From: JAWLHA01 sp041690535
GTDB taxonomy: Bacteria; Pseudomonadota; Gammaproteobacteria; Thiohalomonadales; Thiohalomonadaceae
Reading direction: 5' to 3'
Length of the DNA stretch: 64,000 nucleotides
Assembly: GCA_041690535.1 (NCBI GenBank)
Contig: JAWLHA010000012.1
Coordinates: 1 to 64,000 of the forward strand
This document shows, in pieces, positions 24,224 through 35,550 of the stretch. Position 1 is the stretch's first letter. Each line of letters begins with the position of its first letter. The position numbers were made by a program, and so were the translations under genes. Below the pieces are notes generated by a model. It saw only the letters and a list, made by a program, of their open reading frames with translations, made no database searches and was not told the DNA's origin.

Positions 24224-25099
24224 TCAGCGCACCGGCAGTGGAACCTGCAGCAGCGCGGTGGAGCCTTCACGGGAGACCACGATGGCCTCGCCGTCCCGGG
24301 AGAAGGCGACGCCCTCGTACTGGCGGATGCCCGGCAGCTCCACCACCAGCGGCGGGGTGGCGAAGGTCTCTCCCCACGACACCCCCTCGGCCCGGTGCCA
24401 CAGATAGGCGTTGTCATAGGTGGCGATGACCGCCCGGCGCCCATCCGCCGAGATGTCCAGGCCGGTCGGCTGGTGGGTGTAGGCCCCCTGAAAGGGGTTG
24501 CGGACCTTGTCCCACCCGCTGGGTCGGGGGAGCGCCCACAACGACCCCAGCCGCTCGGCGGTGACCACCTCCGGTCCCCCCGGTCCCAGCGGCAGACGAT
24601 AGACCCCCGCCGGGAGCGCCCGCTTGGTCACCAGGATCACCGCCTGCTCCACCGGGTCCACGGCCACGGCCTCGCAGTCGTGAGAGCCGTCGGGGAAGCG
24701 GAAGCGGAGGGTCCAGGCAGGCTCGACCATCGCCTCGCCTTCGCGGGGCTCTATCAGGGCGTGAAGCTCGTACACCTCCCTGGCCTCGGCATTGTCGCCC
24801 ACCGCCGCGATGAGAAGGTAACCCTCCCCGCCCTGGCGGAAGGCAGCGATGTCCTCCCAGTCGGTATTGGGGGCGTTCACCACGACCGAGGCGCGGATCG
24901 CACCGTTCTCATCGAGCAGGTAGAGGCGGCTGTCGCCGCCGCCCGCCGAGAGGACATTGGGGCCGTCATTGTGCGTCCACACCGCCCCCGGATACCTGTG
25001 GGAGGGGGCCAGCCCGCTCGACTCCGGGATCGCGGAGCTGCCGCAACCGGATGCCAGGGCCAGCGAACCGAGGAGGAGTAACCGCTTGCCGGTGTTCAT
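24224..25099 (-). CDS. Lipoprotein with beta-propeller-like repeats
   Basis: 291 aa from MNTGKRLLLLGSL. The signal peptide ends in a lipobox (LASGC), so a lipid-anchored periplasmic or outer-membrane protein is expected. The mature part contains repeated motifs of the propeller type (AVWTHNDGPN, DWEDIAAFR, DCEAVAVDP, PTGLDISADG, QYEGVAFSRDG), as in proteins that resemble phytase or esterase propellers. No catalytic residues can be assigned. It is divergent from the TonB-dependent receptor with 80 bp between starts, so the two may share regulation. Confidence 0.82.
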   Translation of the reverse strand: MNTGKRLLLLGSLALASGCGSSAIPESSGLAPSHRYPGAVWTHNDGPNVLSAGGGDSRLYLLDENGAIRASVVVNAPNTDWEDIAAFRQGGEGYLLIAAVGDNAEAREVYELHALIEPREGEAMVEPAWTLRFRFPDGSHDCEAVAVDPVEQAVILVTKRALPAGVYRLPLGPGGPEVVTAERLGSLWALPRPSGWDKVRNPFQGAYTHQPTGLDISADGRRAVIATYDNAYLWHRAEGVSWGETFATPPLVVELPGIRQYEGVAFSRDGEAIVVSREGSTALLQVPLPVR

Positions 25100-25131
25100 G
25101 AGAGTGATGCAGCCTTCGAAACTTCCGCCGG

Positions 25132-25150
25132 GGCGGGTATGATACCCGCC
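25132..25150. promoter_or_regulatory. Palindrome between divergent lipoprotein and TonB-receptor genes
   Basis: A perfect 8-bp inverted repeat, ggcgggta / tacccgcc, with a 3-bp spacer. It overlaps a -10-like TATGAT on the + strand, 37 bp before the receptor start. This arrangement suits a repressor operator, but a structural hairpin is the alternative. Confidence 0.5.
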
Positions 25151-25179
25151 TTTCATCGTGCCCCACTACGGAGTCAGCA

Positions 25180-27108
25180 ATGCGTGCCCGCGGCCTGTTC
25201 ATCCTTTTGGGAGGGTTGGCAGGAAACCTCTCCGCGATCGCCTCCTCGCCGGACGCCGGCGTACCCATCGTGCTCAGCCCAAGCCGCCTCGCCCAGGACA
25301 TCACGGAATCCCCCTCGGCCGTGACGGTGCTCGATCGGCAACTCATCGCCGCCACCGGCGCCCGCAAGCTCATCGATGTGCTGCGGCTGGTGCCCGGCAT
25401 GACGGTGGGCTCCGCCTACGGCAACCTGCCCAGCGTCGGTCACCACGGCCTCTCCGACAGCTATGCACGGCGCATCCAGGTCCTGGTGGACGGACGCAGC
25501 ACCTGGCAACCGGCCACCGGAGGGGTGTTCTGGCTCAATCTGCCGGTGCCCATCGAGGACATCGACCGCATCGAGGTGATCCGAGGCCCCAACGCCGCCT
25601 CCTTCGGCTCCAGCGCCTTCCAGGCCACCGTGAACATCTTCACCCGCCACTCTTCCGAAGCCACCGGCCCTCGCGTGGGGGCGGCGGTGGGCACCGACGG
25701 CATTGACGACCGTTACGTCCACTTCGGCGGCCAGAGCGGTGCCCTCGGCGTCTCCGTGAGTGCGAGCCGTCAGCACGACAGCGGCTACGACCAACTCCAC
25801 GATACCCGCCGCGACGACGCCCTCTTCACCCGTCTGGACTACACCCCCACCCTGCGGGACGAGCTGAGTGCCGAGGCGGGGTTCTCCCACGGCAAGTACC
25901 AGGCGGGAACGGGGGACTTCTTCAACCCCCAGCGCCACATCCGGCAGCGCGACGATTTTCAGTACCTGCGCTGGATCCGCGCCCGCCAGGGGGGAGATGA
26001 GCTCAAGGTCGCCCTGAGCCGCAACCACTTCGAGAACATTCACGCCCACCCGGTAGGCCCGATCCCCTCCCCCCCGGTCGGCACGCTGCTGTTCGATTAC
26101 GGCTACGAGGTCACCCGCTACGATGCAGAGTTCCAGCATACCCTCGCACCCTCGGAGCGGCTGCGGGCGGTCTGGGGGCTGGGGCTGCGCCGGGACGAGG
26201 TGCAATCGGAGGCCTATTTCGACACGGCGGCGACGCAAGAGAACGATTATTGGCGCGCCTTCTCCCACCTCGAGTACCGCTTCACCCCCCGCACCCTCCT
26301 CAACGCCGGCTTCATGGTGGAGGATTCGGAAATCATGGACCCGGAGTTCTCCCCCCGCGCAGCGGTGATCCACCATCCGGCGCCAGGACACTCGTTGCGG
26401 CTCGCGATGAATACCGGCACGCGGGTGGCGACCCTGTGGGAGAACCAGGCACGCCAGCGCTTCGCCAACGAGGAGGGCTCGTTCACCATGTACAAGACCA
26501 TCTCCTCGGGTGTGGAGACGGTCGAGAAGGCCGTCAGTTACGATCTCGGCCACGTCTATCGGCCCCACGCCGGCCTGACCGTGGACAGCCGCGTCTATTA
26601 CGAGCAGGTCTCCGACCTCATCACCCAATTTCTTCGCGACACCGACGGGGAGGTGGGCTATTACCCCGGCTCCCAGGTGCTCGACTTCCGCAACCAGGAT
26701 GACGTGGAGATCGTCGGTTTCGAGACCCAGGGGGATCTGCGCCTGACCTCCCGGGATCGGCTGTTCGTCTCCTACGCCTACACCGAAATCATCGCTGGGG
26801 ATGGGGCCGAAGATCTCGAAGCGAGCGCGCCGCGACAGAAGCTGGCGCTGCTCCTGAGCCACGACTTCACCGGCGGGCTCGAAGGCAGCATTTTCTATAC
26901 CTGGCAGGACCGCATGGCGTGGCTGGACGGGTCCGCCATCGATGCCTGCGACCGCCTCGACCTGCGCCTGGCGAGGCGCTGGCGGGTGGATAACAAGGCC
27001 GTACGCCTGGAGCTCGTGGGCCAGAACCTGAGCGGCGCACACGCCGACTATCGCCGCGACGCCCGCTGGGAGCCGCTCGGATACGTTCGGCTGTCCGTTG
27101 ATTTCTAG
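25180..27108 (+). CDS. TonB-dependent outer-membrane receptor
   Basis: 642 aa. A signal peptide (about 1-22) is followed by a TonB-box-like VPIVLSPSR, a plug domain (about 40-160, with SAVTVLDRQLI, LIDVLRLVPGM, RIQVLVDGRS and IEVIRGPNAASFGSSAF) and a 22-strand-type barrel ending in the C-terminal Phe (YVRLSVDF). It probably transports a ligand, or senses one, at the outer membrane. The downstream binding protein and hybrid kinase lie on the same strand (240-bp gap), so it may form an uptake or sensing pathway with them. The substrate cannot be told. Confidence 0.93.
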   Translation: MRARGLFILLGGLAGNLSAIASSPDAGVPIVLSPSRLAQDITESPSAVTVLDRQLIAATGARKLIDVLRLVPGMTVGSAYGNLPSVGHHGLSDSYARRIQVLVDGRSTWQPATGGVFWLNLPVPIEDIDRIEVIRGPNAASFGSSAFQATVNIFTRHSSEATGPRVGAAVGTDGIDDRYVHFGGQSGALGVSVSASRQHDSGYDQLHDTRRDDALFTRLDYTPTLRDELSAEAGFSHGKYQAGTGDFFNPQRHIRQRDDFQYLRWIRARQGGDELKVALSRNHFENIHAHPVGPIPSPPVGTLLFDYGYEVTRYDAEFQHTLAPSERLRAVWGLGLRRDEVQSEAYFDTAATQENDYWRAFSHLEYRFTPRTLLNAGFMVEDSEIMDPEFSPRAAVIHHPAPGHSLRLAMNTGTRVATLWENQARQRFANEEGSFTMYKTISSGVETVEKAVSYDLGHVYRPHAGLTVDSRVYYEQVSDLITQFLRDTDGEVGYYPGSQVLDFRNQDDVEIVGFETQGDLRLTSRDRLFVSYAYTEIIAGDGAEDLEASAPRQKLALLLSHDFTGGLEGSIFYTWQDRMAWLDGSAIDACDRLDLRLARRWRVDNKAVRLELVGQNLSGAHADYRRDARWEPLGYVRLSVDF

Positions 27109-27168
27109 AGCCCGAACCGATCAATCCGACCCGATGCGCCTCCGAACTGCAAAACTGGCCAGAAACGT

Positions 27169-27198
27169 GTGGTGGATAAGCGCAAGCGCATCCACCAC
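27169..27198. repeat. REP-like palindrome
   Basis: A 30-bp palindrome with arms gtggtggat and atccaccac around an aagcgc repeat. It shares its core with the large hairpin at 31076-31150. It lies 61 bp after the TonB-receptor stop and may act as a terminator or mRNA stabiliser. Confidence 0.75.
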
Positions 27199-27348
27199 TC
27201 ACGGCACCGATCCGGTGGAGGCGCCGCGCTTTTTCACCCCGCGCCAATGTCGTTGCGGCAGCCGCTCGCATTTTCCGGGCAATCCAGTCGCGAGGGGCTG
27301 CGAGGAATTCGTTGATCTGTCAGGTGCTCCAGGAAGAACTCTCGATCG

Positions 27349-28358
27349 ATGAGCAAAAGGATCGGCTCCCACGCCCTGAGTCCGTTTCGGCTGTCGGCTC
27401 CCACCCCGCCCTCCTCCCCGGCTTACCCGGCAACCGGGGGAGCCGGGGAGCGGGGGCCGGGGCAACCGCTGGTTGCCGCACTCCTTACCCTGTTTCTGCT
27501 GCTGCAGGCGCTGCCCGCGTGGGCGGAGACGATCCCGCTGTTCTGTCCCAAAGGGTTTGACGCGGGCCCTCTGTTGCAGACCCTGAAGGCGGCCTCGTCC
27601 CTGGAGGTGGTGCCCAGAGAATCTCCCCCGGAGACCCCCGCATGCCCCCCTCTGGCCCTCGCGGTGGGCGGGGATGCCGCCGAGCGGCTGCTTGCCGACT
27701 GTCCGGCCACACGGGTGGTGACGACCCACACCAGCCGTGCCGAGCTCGCCCGGCTGCGCCAGAGGCATGGGGCGGCACGACTCACCGGCGTCTACCTGGA
27801 GGCCCATCCGGCCACCCAACTGCGCCTGCTGAAGGAGGCCGCAGCACGGGCGCGGCGCGTGGGCCTTCTCCATTCCAGCTGGTTCCGGCCGCAACTCGGC
27901 GAGGTGCGGGCGGAAGCCGGCCGGCTGGGGCTCACGCTGGTGGAGGCGGAGGTCCCCGAGGGGGTCCATCCGGCGCGCATCCTGCACGACATCCTGCCGG
28001 AGGTCGACGCCGTGCTGATGCCGGCCGATCCGACCCTCCTCGGCCCCACCACCATCAGACCGCTGCTGCTGGGCACCGCCCGCCACTTTGTGCCGATGTT
28101 CGGTGGGCGCTCGGAAGCCTACGTCGAGGCGGGGATCGCGGCGGGCGTTTTCGCCACCGAGGAGGGAATGGGCCGCCGCGCCGCCGAACTTCTCCACAGC
28201 GCCCAAGCCGGTCAGTGGGGCGATCCGGCCTATGCGGGTGAATACCGCATCACCACCAATCGCTCCGTGGCAAGAATTCTGGATGTGCGCCCGATCACCA
28301 CCCTGGCAAAGCCATCGGGTGGGGTCGAACGCCCCCCCCGGGAAGTCCTGGAGGTACC

Positions 28359-28362
<4 letters not shown>
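27349..28362 (+). CDS. ABC-type substrate-binding protein (ABC_sub_bind family)
   Basis: 337 aa. A long basic N-terminus precedes the signal-peptide helix (LVAALLTLFLLLQALPAWA), so the true start may be internal. The mature protein has two Rossmann-like lobes; RVGLLHSSWFRPQLGEV, DAVLMPADPTLLGP and YVEAGIAAGVFATEEGMG match the ABC_sub_bind family. No permease or ATPase gene is nearby. Its stop overlaps the start of the hybrid kinase (ATGA), so it is probably a periplasmic ligand-binding partner of that sensor instead of part of a transporter. That role is inference. Confidence 0.88.
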
Positions 28363-30965
<2,603 letters not shown>

Positions 30966-30995
30966 AGCGGGCATGACAAATTAATCAGCGTTTCC

Positions 30996-31188
30996 CTAGA
31001 GCACCGAACAGGTAAACGGAACAATCGCCAATCGCAGCCAGATTGCGCCGCAGGTGGCAGGGGCAGCGAACCGGCGTAGGGTAGATAAGCGCAGCGCATC
31101 CACCAATTCGACGCCGTGAATGGTGGATGCGCTGCGCTTATCCACCCTACCTATCACGCACATCGGATTTACCTGTTCGGTGCTCTAG
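30996..31188. repeat. Dispersed element E2, complete copy (193 bp)
   Basis: The ends are a 22-bp inverted repeat (left ctagagcaccgaacaggtaaac, one mismatch with the right end). The left 79 bp recur inverted at 22-99. The centre holds the large hairpin listed separately. No target duplication is visible. Heptamer repeats start 5 bp beyond the right end. No protein is encoded in the 378 bp between the hybrid kinase and ctaB. Confidence 0.85.
31076..31150. repeat. Large hairpin with 30-bp arms inside E2
   Basis: Arms at 31076-31105 and 31121-31150 pair with a single mismatch around a 15-nt loop. The arm core, ataagcgcagcgcatccacc, is of a type I know as a common palindromic repeat in gammaproteobacterial genomes. 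A short relative lies at 27169-27198. Confidence 0.85.
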
Positions 31189-31192
31189 CCAA

Positions 31193-31227
31193 CGACCAAC
31201 GACCAGCGACCAACGACCAGCGACCAG
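31193..31227 (+). repeat. Heptamer tandem repeat (cgacca[a/g])5
   Basis: Five complete 7-bp units alternate cgaccaa and cgaccag, starting 5 bp after the right end of E2. The other E2 copy at 22-99 is also followed by a period-7 array, with a different unit. Confidence 0.92.
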
Positions 31228-31343
31228 CCTGCGCCCATCGGCCCTCGCACCTTCCGATCGGCCGCTGCCCGCCCTCGAACAACCTGGTGGCTCCATGCGG
31301 GTTGCCCCGTCAGGGTGGGCAGCGGCGTGACACTGCCCTGCCG

Positions 31344-32258
31344 TCAGGCCGTCCCCGCCCGCATCACTTCCACATAGCGGTCGACGATGAGCGCCGCGAA
31401 CAGCAGAAACAGGTACCAGATGGAGTAGCGGAAGGTGGCCATGGCGTGGCCATCTCCATCGCTACGGTAGAGACGGAAGGCGTGATAAATAAAGCCCGCC
31501 CCGAGAGGAAGCGCCGCGCCCAGGTAGAACCACCCGCTCAATCCAGAGGCGAAGGGCAGCAGGCTCACCGAAAGCAGCATGAAGGTGTAGATGAGCACCT
31601 GCGACTTGGTGAACCGCACCCCATGGGTCAGCGGCAGCATGGGCAGGTTGACCCGGGCGTACTCCTCCTGGCGGTGGATGGCGAGGGGCCAGAAGTGGGG
31701 CGGTGTCCAGATGAAGACGATGAGAAAGAGGAGGATGGCCTGGGTGGTGATCTCCCCCGTAACGGCCACCGCCCCCAGCAGCGGCGGCGCGGCCCCTGCC
31801 GCCCCGCCCCACACGACGTTCTGTGGGGTGGTGCGCTTCAAGAACGCGGTGTAGACCACGGCGTAGCCGATCATCGCTCCCGCGGTGAGCAGTGCCGTCA
31901 AGGCGTTGACTCCCACTGCAAGGATCACCACGGCGGAGATCCCGAGGGTGGCGGCAAAGAGAAGCGCCTGCGCCGTCTCGACACTCCCCGACGGCAGGGG
32001 GCGGTGGCGGGTGCGTTCCATGGCGCCGTCGATGCGGCGGTCGATGATGTGGTTAAAGGCCGCCCCGGAGGCGGAGGCCAGGGCGATCCCCAGCAGGCCG
32101 AACACGATCCGCGGCCAGCCCACCGCGCCGTCCGCCGACAACAGCATGCCGACCCAGGCGGTGAACACCATGAGCGCCACAATCCTCGGCTTGGTGAGCG
32201 CCGCATAGCGCTTCCAGAGTGCGGGGGCGGGCCAGATCGCGGTTTCAGTTGCTGACAT
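31344..32258 (-). CDS. ctaB: Protoheme IX farnesyltransferase (heme O synthase)
   Basis: 304 aa, a UbiA-superfamily membrane enzyme that adds a farnesyl group to heme b, giving heme O for the oxidase. The prenyl-diphosphate motif NHIIDRRIDGAMERT gives the N-D-D metal-binding pattern, with a second Asp-rich loop region near HRQEEYARVN. About eight to nine hydrophobic helices are visible. Its start overlaps the end of the SCO-like gene by 14 bp. The next enzyme of the pathway, heme A synthase (ctaA), is not found beside it as would be usual. Confidence 0.95.
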   Translation of the reverse strand: MSATETAIWPAPALWKRYAALTKPRIVALMVFTAWVGMLLSADGAVGWPRIVFGLLGIALASASGAAFNHIIDRRIDGAMERTRHRPLPSGSVETAQALLFAATLGISAVVILAVGVNALTALLTAGAMIGYAVVYTAFLKRTTPQNVVWGGAAGAAPPLLGAVAVTGEITTQAILLFLIVFIWTPPHFWPLAIHRQEEYARVNLPMLPLTHGVRFTKSQVLIYTFMLLSVSLLPFASGLSGWFYLGAALPLGAGFIYHAFRLYRSDGDGHAMATFRYSIWYLFLLFAALIVDRYVEVMRAGTA

Positions 32259-32835
32259 AGTTCCTCCAGTGCTTCGAGACCTTCATCAATCGCTGCATGT
32301 CGTCGAGAATGTCATCCGCGCTCTGCTCGGGCCCGAACCGCATCATCAGGTTGCCCATGGGATCGATGACATAGAGGGTGTTGTCCGGGGGCAGGGTGCC
32401 GCCGGTCAGTGCGTCGAGGGCACGCCCGTCACCCGGGGTGATGTGTATCCCCGGGAAGTCGCTGCGTAGCTCCGTGGCGGCGGTCTCGGGCACCTCGTGC
32501 CACAGGAGGATGCGCTCCACCCGCCCCCGATCCTCCCCCAGCGCCAGCCGGATCTGCTGCAGGATCCACAGCCGCCTCCGACAGGCCTCTTCACAGCGGC
32601 TCACCACTGACACCAGCACCCAGCGTCCGCTGAGCGAGGAGAGGCTCAGCGGCTCTGCCCCGGGGAGCGGGAAGGCGATCTCCGAGACCGAGCGCACCGG
32701 CTCCAGCAACTCCCCATGGTTGGCCCGTCGCTCGGGCAGCAGTTCGGGCTTGAGAATGAGCATCCACCCGGCCACGAAAGGCGCCGAGAAGAGGAGCACC
32801 AACCACAACAGCGTCGATCTGCCTTGCACGTTCAC
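32245..32835 (-). CDS. Membrane-anchored SCO/thioredoxin-like cytochrome oxidase assembly protein
   Basis: 196 aa. One N-terminal transmembrane helix (LLWLVLLFSAPFVAGWMLIL) anchors a periplasmic thioredoxin-like domain. The segment RCEEACRRRL carries a Cys-X3-Cys pair, as in SCO copper chaperones, and TLYVIDPMGNLMMRF matches the conserved C-terminal strand. It lies in the usual place after SURF1 and overlaps it by 4 bp. It probably helps copper insertion or thiol reduction for the CuA site; this role is inferred from the fold and location. Confidence 0.85.
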   Translation of the reverse strand: MNVQGRSTLLWLVLLFSAPFVAGWMLILKPELLPERRANHGELLEPVRSVSEIAFPLPGAEPLSLSSLSGRWVLVSVVSRCEEACRRRLWILQQIRLALGEDRGRVERILLWHEVPETAATELRSDFPGIHITPGDGRALDALTGGTLPPDNTLYVIDPMGNLMMRFGPEQSADDILDDMQRLMKVSKHWRNYVSN

Positions 32836-33566
32836 CTACCCCTCTCCGCCTCCGTCGATCCCGGGCGCCGCACCGAATGGAGGGCGTAGAGCCCGACGGC
32901 CAGCAGCGCGAAGGCAAACCACTGGATCGCATAGCCCATGTGCATCCCCCACTTCTCCTCCCCGTTCCCCAGTGCCGCCAGCGTCTCGCTCACGAGACGG
33001 GCATCTTCGATCAGCACCAGCGGCCCGACCGGGTAGTTACGGAGGGCGGCGAAGTGTTCCACATCCAGGTACGGCCAGCGCTCCCCCCAGTCGGCGCCCG
33101 AGGCGCCGCCGAGCCGAATGGCCGGTAGCGCGGGCCGGGTGATCAGCCCCCGCACCTCGGTATCGCCTGCGGACGGGGCGGCCACCGCCCGCTGCGCCTC
33201 CTCCCGGGGGATCCAGCCGCGATTGACCAGTACCCGGAGGTCGCCGCCGGAGATCCGCAGGGGGACGATGAGGTGATAGCCGAGCCGACCGTCCTGCTTC
33301 CGGCCATCCAGCAGGATGCGGCCGGCCGGTTCGAAGCTCCCCCGCACCACCGCCCGCCGGTAGAGCAGCGCCTCTTCAAAGGGGGTGGACTCCGTCAGTT
33401 CGACCGTCGCGAGCAGAGGCCGCTGCCCCACCACCTCGGCGAGCGCCTGGCGCGACTCGGCGCGCGCCATCTGCCACAGCCCCAACTTCACGAAGATGGC
33501 GCAGGCCAGCACAACCGTCACGCTACTCCACAACCTCGGTCGAAACTGAAGGGTGTTCCCCAGCAC
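32832..33566 (-). CDS. SURF1-family cytochrome oxidase assembly protein
   Basis: 244 aa with two transmembrane helices, near residues 13-33 (VTVVLACAIFVKLGLWQMARA) and 210-230 (YAIQWFAFALLAVGLYAL), flanking a periplasmic domain. The motifs GLWQMARAESR, VNRGWIPREEAQ and HMGYAIQWFAFA are typical of SURF1/Shy1. SURF1 helps place heme a in subunit I. It is translationally coupled (ATGA) to the SCO-like gene. Confidence 0.94.
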   Translation of the reverse strand: MLGNTLQFRPRLWSSVTVVLACAIFVKLGLWQMARAESRQALAEVVGQRPLLATVELTESTPFEEALLYRRAVVRGSFEPAGRILLDGRKQDGRLGYHLIVPLRISGGDLRVLVNRGWIPREEAQRAVAAPSAGDTEVRGLITRPALPAIRLGGASGADWGERWPYLDVEHFAALRNYPVGPLVLIEDARLVSETLAALGNGEEKWGMHMGYAIQWFAFALLAVGLYALHSVRRPGSTEAERGR

Positions 33567-33596
33567 CTGCCGACATCTCCTATAGTTTTCCAGTAA

Positions 33597-33803
33597 CTAC
33601 TCACCCCATGTCGGCGGCACTGGAGTGCGGGGGCTTGCCCCCGCTTTCCCGAGGGGCGGCTTGCCGCCGTGCGCCGTGTTGTGGGCTGGCCGGGGACGGC
33701 GGGAGCAAGCTCCCGTCCTGCAAAGCGGCGGCAAGCCGTCGCACTCCACGGCAAAGGTGCCGTAACCCGTAGCATCGAGACGCGGCTGACATGGGGTGAG
33801 TAG
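33597..33803. repeat. Element E3: inverted-repeat-bounded REP cluster (207 bp)
   Basis: The outer ends ctactcaccccatgtcggc and gctgacatggggtgagtag form a 19-bp inverted repeat with one mismatch. Between them lie at least three compact palindromes: gcgggggcttgcccccgc (33627-33644), ggcggcttgccgcc (33655-33668) and cgggagcaagctcccg (33700-33715). It sits between SURF1 and the divergently oriented DUF2909 gene and encodes no protein. Confidence 0.82.
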
Positions 33804-33841
33804 GTACGTTTTCCCAATACTTCGTGTTATGGAGTCTGCCC

Positions 33842-34051
33842 ATGAAATGGCTCGTGCTCTTCATCCTCGCGGTCATCGTGCTCTCTCTCGCCGAGGCGAT
33901 GTATTACCTGGCGAGAGACAGCGGCGAGGCGAGCAAGACCCGTGTGGTCAAGGCACTGACAGTCCGCATCGCGTTGTCCATCCTCTTGTTTGCGGTGGTC
34001 GCCGCCAGCGCCTTCTTCGGGCTCATCGAGCCCCACAGCCCGGTGCGCTGA
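33842..34051 (+). CDS. DUF2909 twin-transmembrane protein
   Basis: 69 aa, almost all in two transmembrane helices (LVLFILAVIVLSLAEAMYYL and ALSILLFAVVAASAFFGLIE) joined by a short charged loop. This small family is typically found in opposite orientation between the subunit III and SURF1 genes of gammaproteobacterial cta clusters, exactly as here. Its role is unknown, but an accessory part in oxidase assembly is likely from context. The ATG of MKWLVLF was chosen over an upstream in-frame start. Confidence 0.85.
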   Translation: MKWLVLFILAVIVLSLAEAMYYLARDSGEASKTRVVKALTVRIALSILLFAVVAASAFFGLIEPHSPVR

Positions 34052-34055
34052 CAGG

Positions 34056-34922
34056 TCACATGATGTAGACAAAAATGAACAACCCCAGCCAGACCACGTC
34101 CACGAAGTGCCAGTACCAGGCGACCGCCTCGAAGGCGAAGTGATTGTGCGGCTTGAAGTGTCCTTTCAGACTCCGCCCCAGAATGGCAAGCAGCATGATG
34201 GCCCCCACCGTGACGTGAAAGCCGTGGAAGCCCGTGAGCATGTAGAAGGTGGAACCGTAGACCCCTGATTTCAGCGTCAGGTTGAGGTGGGTGTAGGCCT
34301 CCATGTACTCCCACGCCTGCATCACCACGAACAGGAGTCCCAGGGCGACGGTCGCCACAAGCCCCCAGATGAGGTGGTCACGGCGGTCCATCTTGAGGCC
34401 CCAGTGGGCCCAGGTGATGGTGGCCCCGGAGGTCAGCAGGATGAGGGTGTTGAGCGCCGGAACGCCCCACGCCCCCATGGGTGTGAAGGGCCCGCCGAGG
34501 TTTTCCGGTCCGGCGGTGGGCCACTGGCCCGCAAAGCCCTGGTAGAGGAACTCCTGCGTCGCCCCCAGGTAGCCCTCGCCCCCCAGCCACGGCACGGCGA
34601 TGTTGCGCAGGTAGTAGAGGGAGCCGAAGAAGGCGAGGAAAAAGAACACCTCCGAGGAGATGAACCAGAACATGCCCTGGCGGAAGGAGCGATCCACCTG
34701 CGTGTTGTAGTAACCGCGCAGGCTCTCCCGCACCACATCCCCGAACCAGGAGTAAAGCAGATAGGCGAACACCGCCAATGCCGCGGTCAATATGAAGCTT
34801 CCCGCCGCCACCCCGTTGATGGTCAGCGCCACCCCCAGCAGCAGGCTGAACGCCGTCCATGTGGCCACCAGGGGCCAAGGGCTGGGCTGGGGTATGTAGT
34901 ACTCCGAGTGCTCTGCGGACAT
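34056..34922 (-). CDS. ctaE: Cytochrome c oxidase subunit III
   Basis: 288 aa, seven predicted transmembrane helices. Family motifs are visible: YYIPQPSPWPL at the N-terminus, SSEVFFFLAFF, NTLILLTSGATITWAHW, and GFHGFHVTVGAIML with HFVDVVWLGLF at the end. The start MSAEHSEYY is chosen because GGAGGAGG lies 8 bp upstream; longer in-frame starts would run into ctaG. It is convergent with the DUF2909 gene with only 4 bp between the stops. Confidence 0.96.
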   Translation of the reverse strand: MSAEHSEYYIPQPSPWPLVATWTAFSLLLGVALTINGVAAGSFILTAALAVFAYLLYSWFGDVVRESLRGYYNTQVDRSFRQGMFWFISSEVFFFLAFFGSLYYLRNIAVPWLGGEGYLGATQEFLYQGFAGQWPTAGPENLGGPFTPMGAWGVPALNTLILLTSGATITWAHWGLKMDRRDHLIWGLVATVALGLLFVVMQAWEYMEAYTHLNLTLKSGVYGSTFYMLTGFHGFHVTVGAIMLLAILGRSLKGHFKPHNHFAFEAVAWYWHFVDVVWLGLFIFVYIM

Positions 34923-34953
34923 ACTCGCCTCCTCCGGGCCGCTGTGGGCTCCG

Positions 34954-35535
34954 CTAGATTCCGTTTGCCGTTCCGGTTGGTTCATTGCCCCCGTTTCCCC
35001 TTTCCCGTGCGGTATCCGCATTCATGAACGTGTAGGAGAGGGTGATCGAATCCACATCGGCGGGAAGGTCGCGCGAGACCACGAACACCAGCGGCATCTC
35101 CTTGGTCTCACCGGCCTGCAGCAGCTGGCGGTTGAAACAGAAGCAGTCGTTCTTCTCGAAATAGGCCGTGGCCTGCCAGGGCACCACGGCGGGGATGGCC
35201 TGCCCCACCACGCTGCGGCTGGAGTAGTTGTGTGCCACATAGGCCGCCTGGGCCATCTTGCCCACCTGCACCTCGAGGGTTTTCACCTTGGGTTCGAAGC
35301 GCCAGGGGAGGTCCCGGTTGACGGTGGCATCGAATCGCACCGTTACCATCCGCCCGGTCGGGTGTTCCGCGGCGGCGGTAGCCGAGGGCACGGCCCGTTG
35401 CGCCGACTGGATGCCGGCCACCTGGCAGATCAGCCCATACAGCGGCACCATGGCGAATCCGAAGCCGAACATTCCGGCCCCCACCAGCGACAGCAGCAGT
35501 GCCGTTCTCCCATTCTTCCGCGGTTCGCTTGCCAT
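34954..35535 (-). CDS. ctaG: Cytochrome c oxidase assembly protein CtaG/Cox11
   Basis: 193 aa. One N-terminal transmembrane helix anchors a periplasmic immunoglobulin-like domain. The copper-binding motif CFCF is present in EKNDCFCFNRQLL, and FAMVPLYGLICQVAG is the conserved membrane-proximal segment. It delivers Cu(I) to the CuB site of subunit I. It lies 15 bp downstream of the small assembly protein gene and 31 bp upstream of ctaE. Confidence 0.96.
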   Translation of the reverse strand: MASEPRKNGRTALLLSLVGAGMFGFGFAMVPLYGLICQVAGIQSAQRAVPSATAAAEHPTGRMVTVRFDATVNRDLPWRFEPKVKTLEVQVGKMAQAAYVAHNYSSRSVVGQAIPAVVPWQATAYFEKNDCFCFNRQLLQAGETKEMPLVFVVSRDLPADVDSITLSYTFMNADTARERGNGGNEPTGTANGI

Positions 35536-35550
35536 CTGCCGCCTCTCACC

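Noticed and set aside
31193..31227. Heptamer array considered as a CRISPR-like repeat
   Set aside because: The units are 7 bp with no spacers and no cas genes nearby.
34923..35021. Longer N-terminus for subunit III
   Set aside because: Would overlap ctaG by 68 bp; the internal ATG has a far better ribosome site and a family-like N-terminus.
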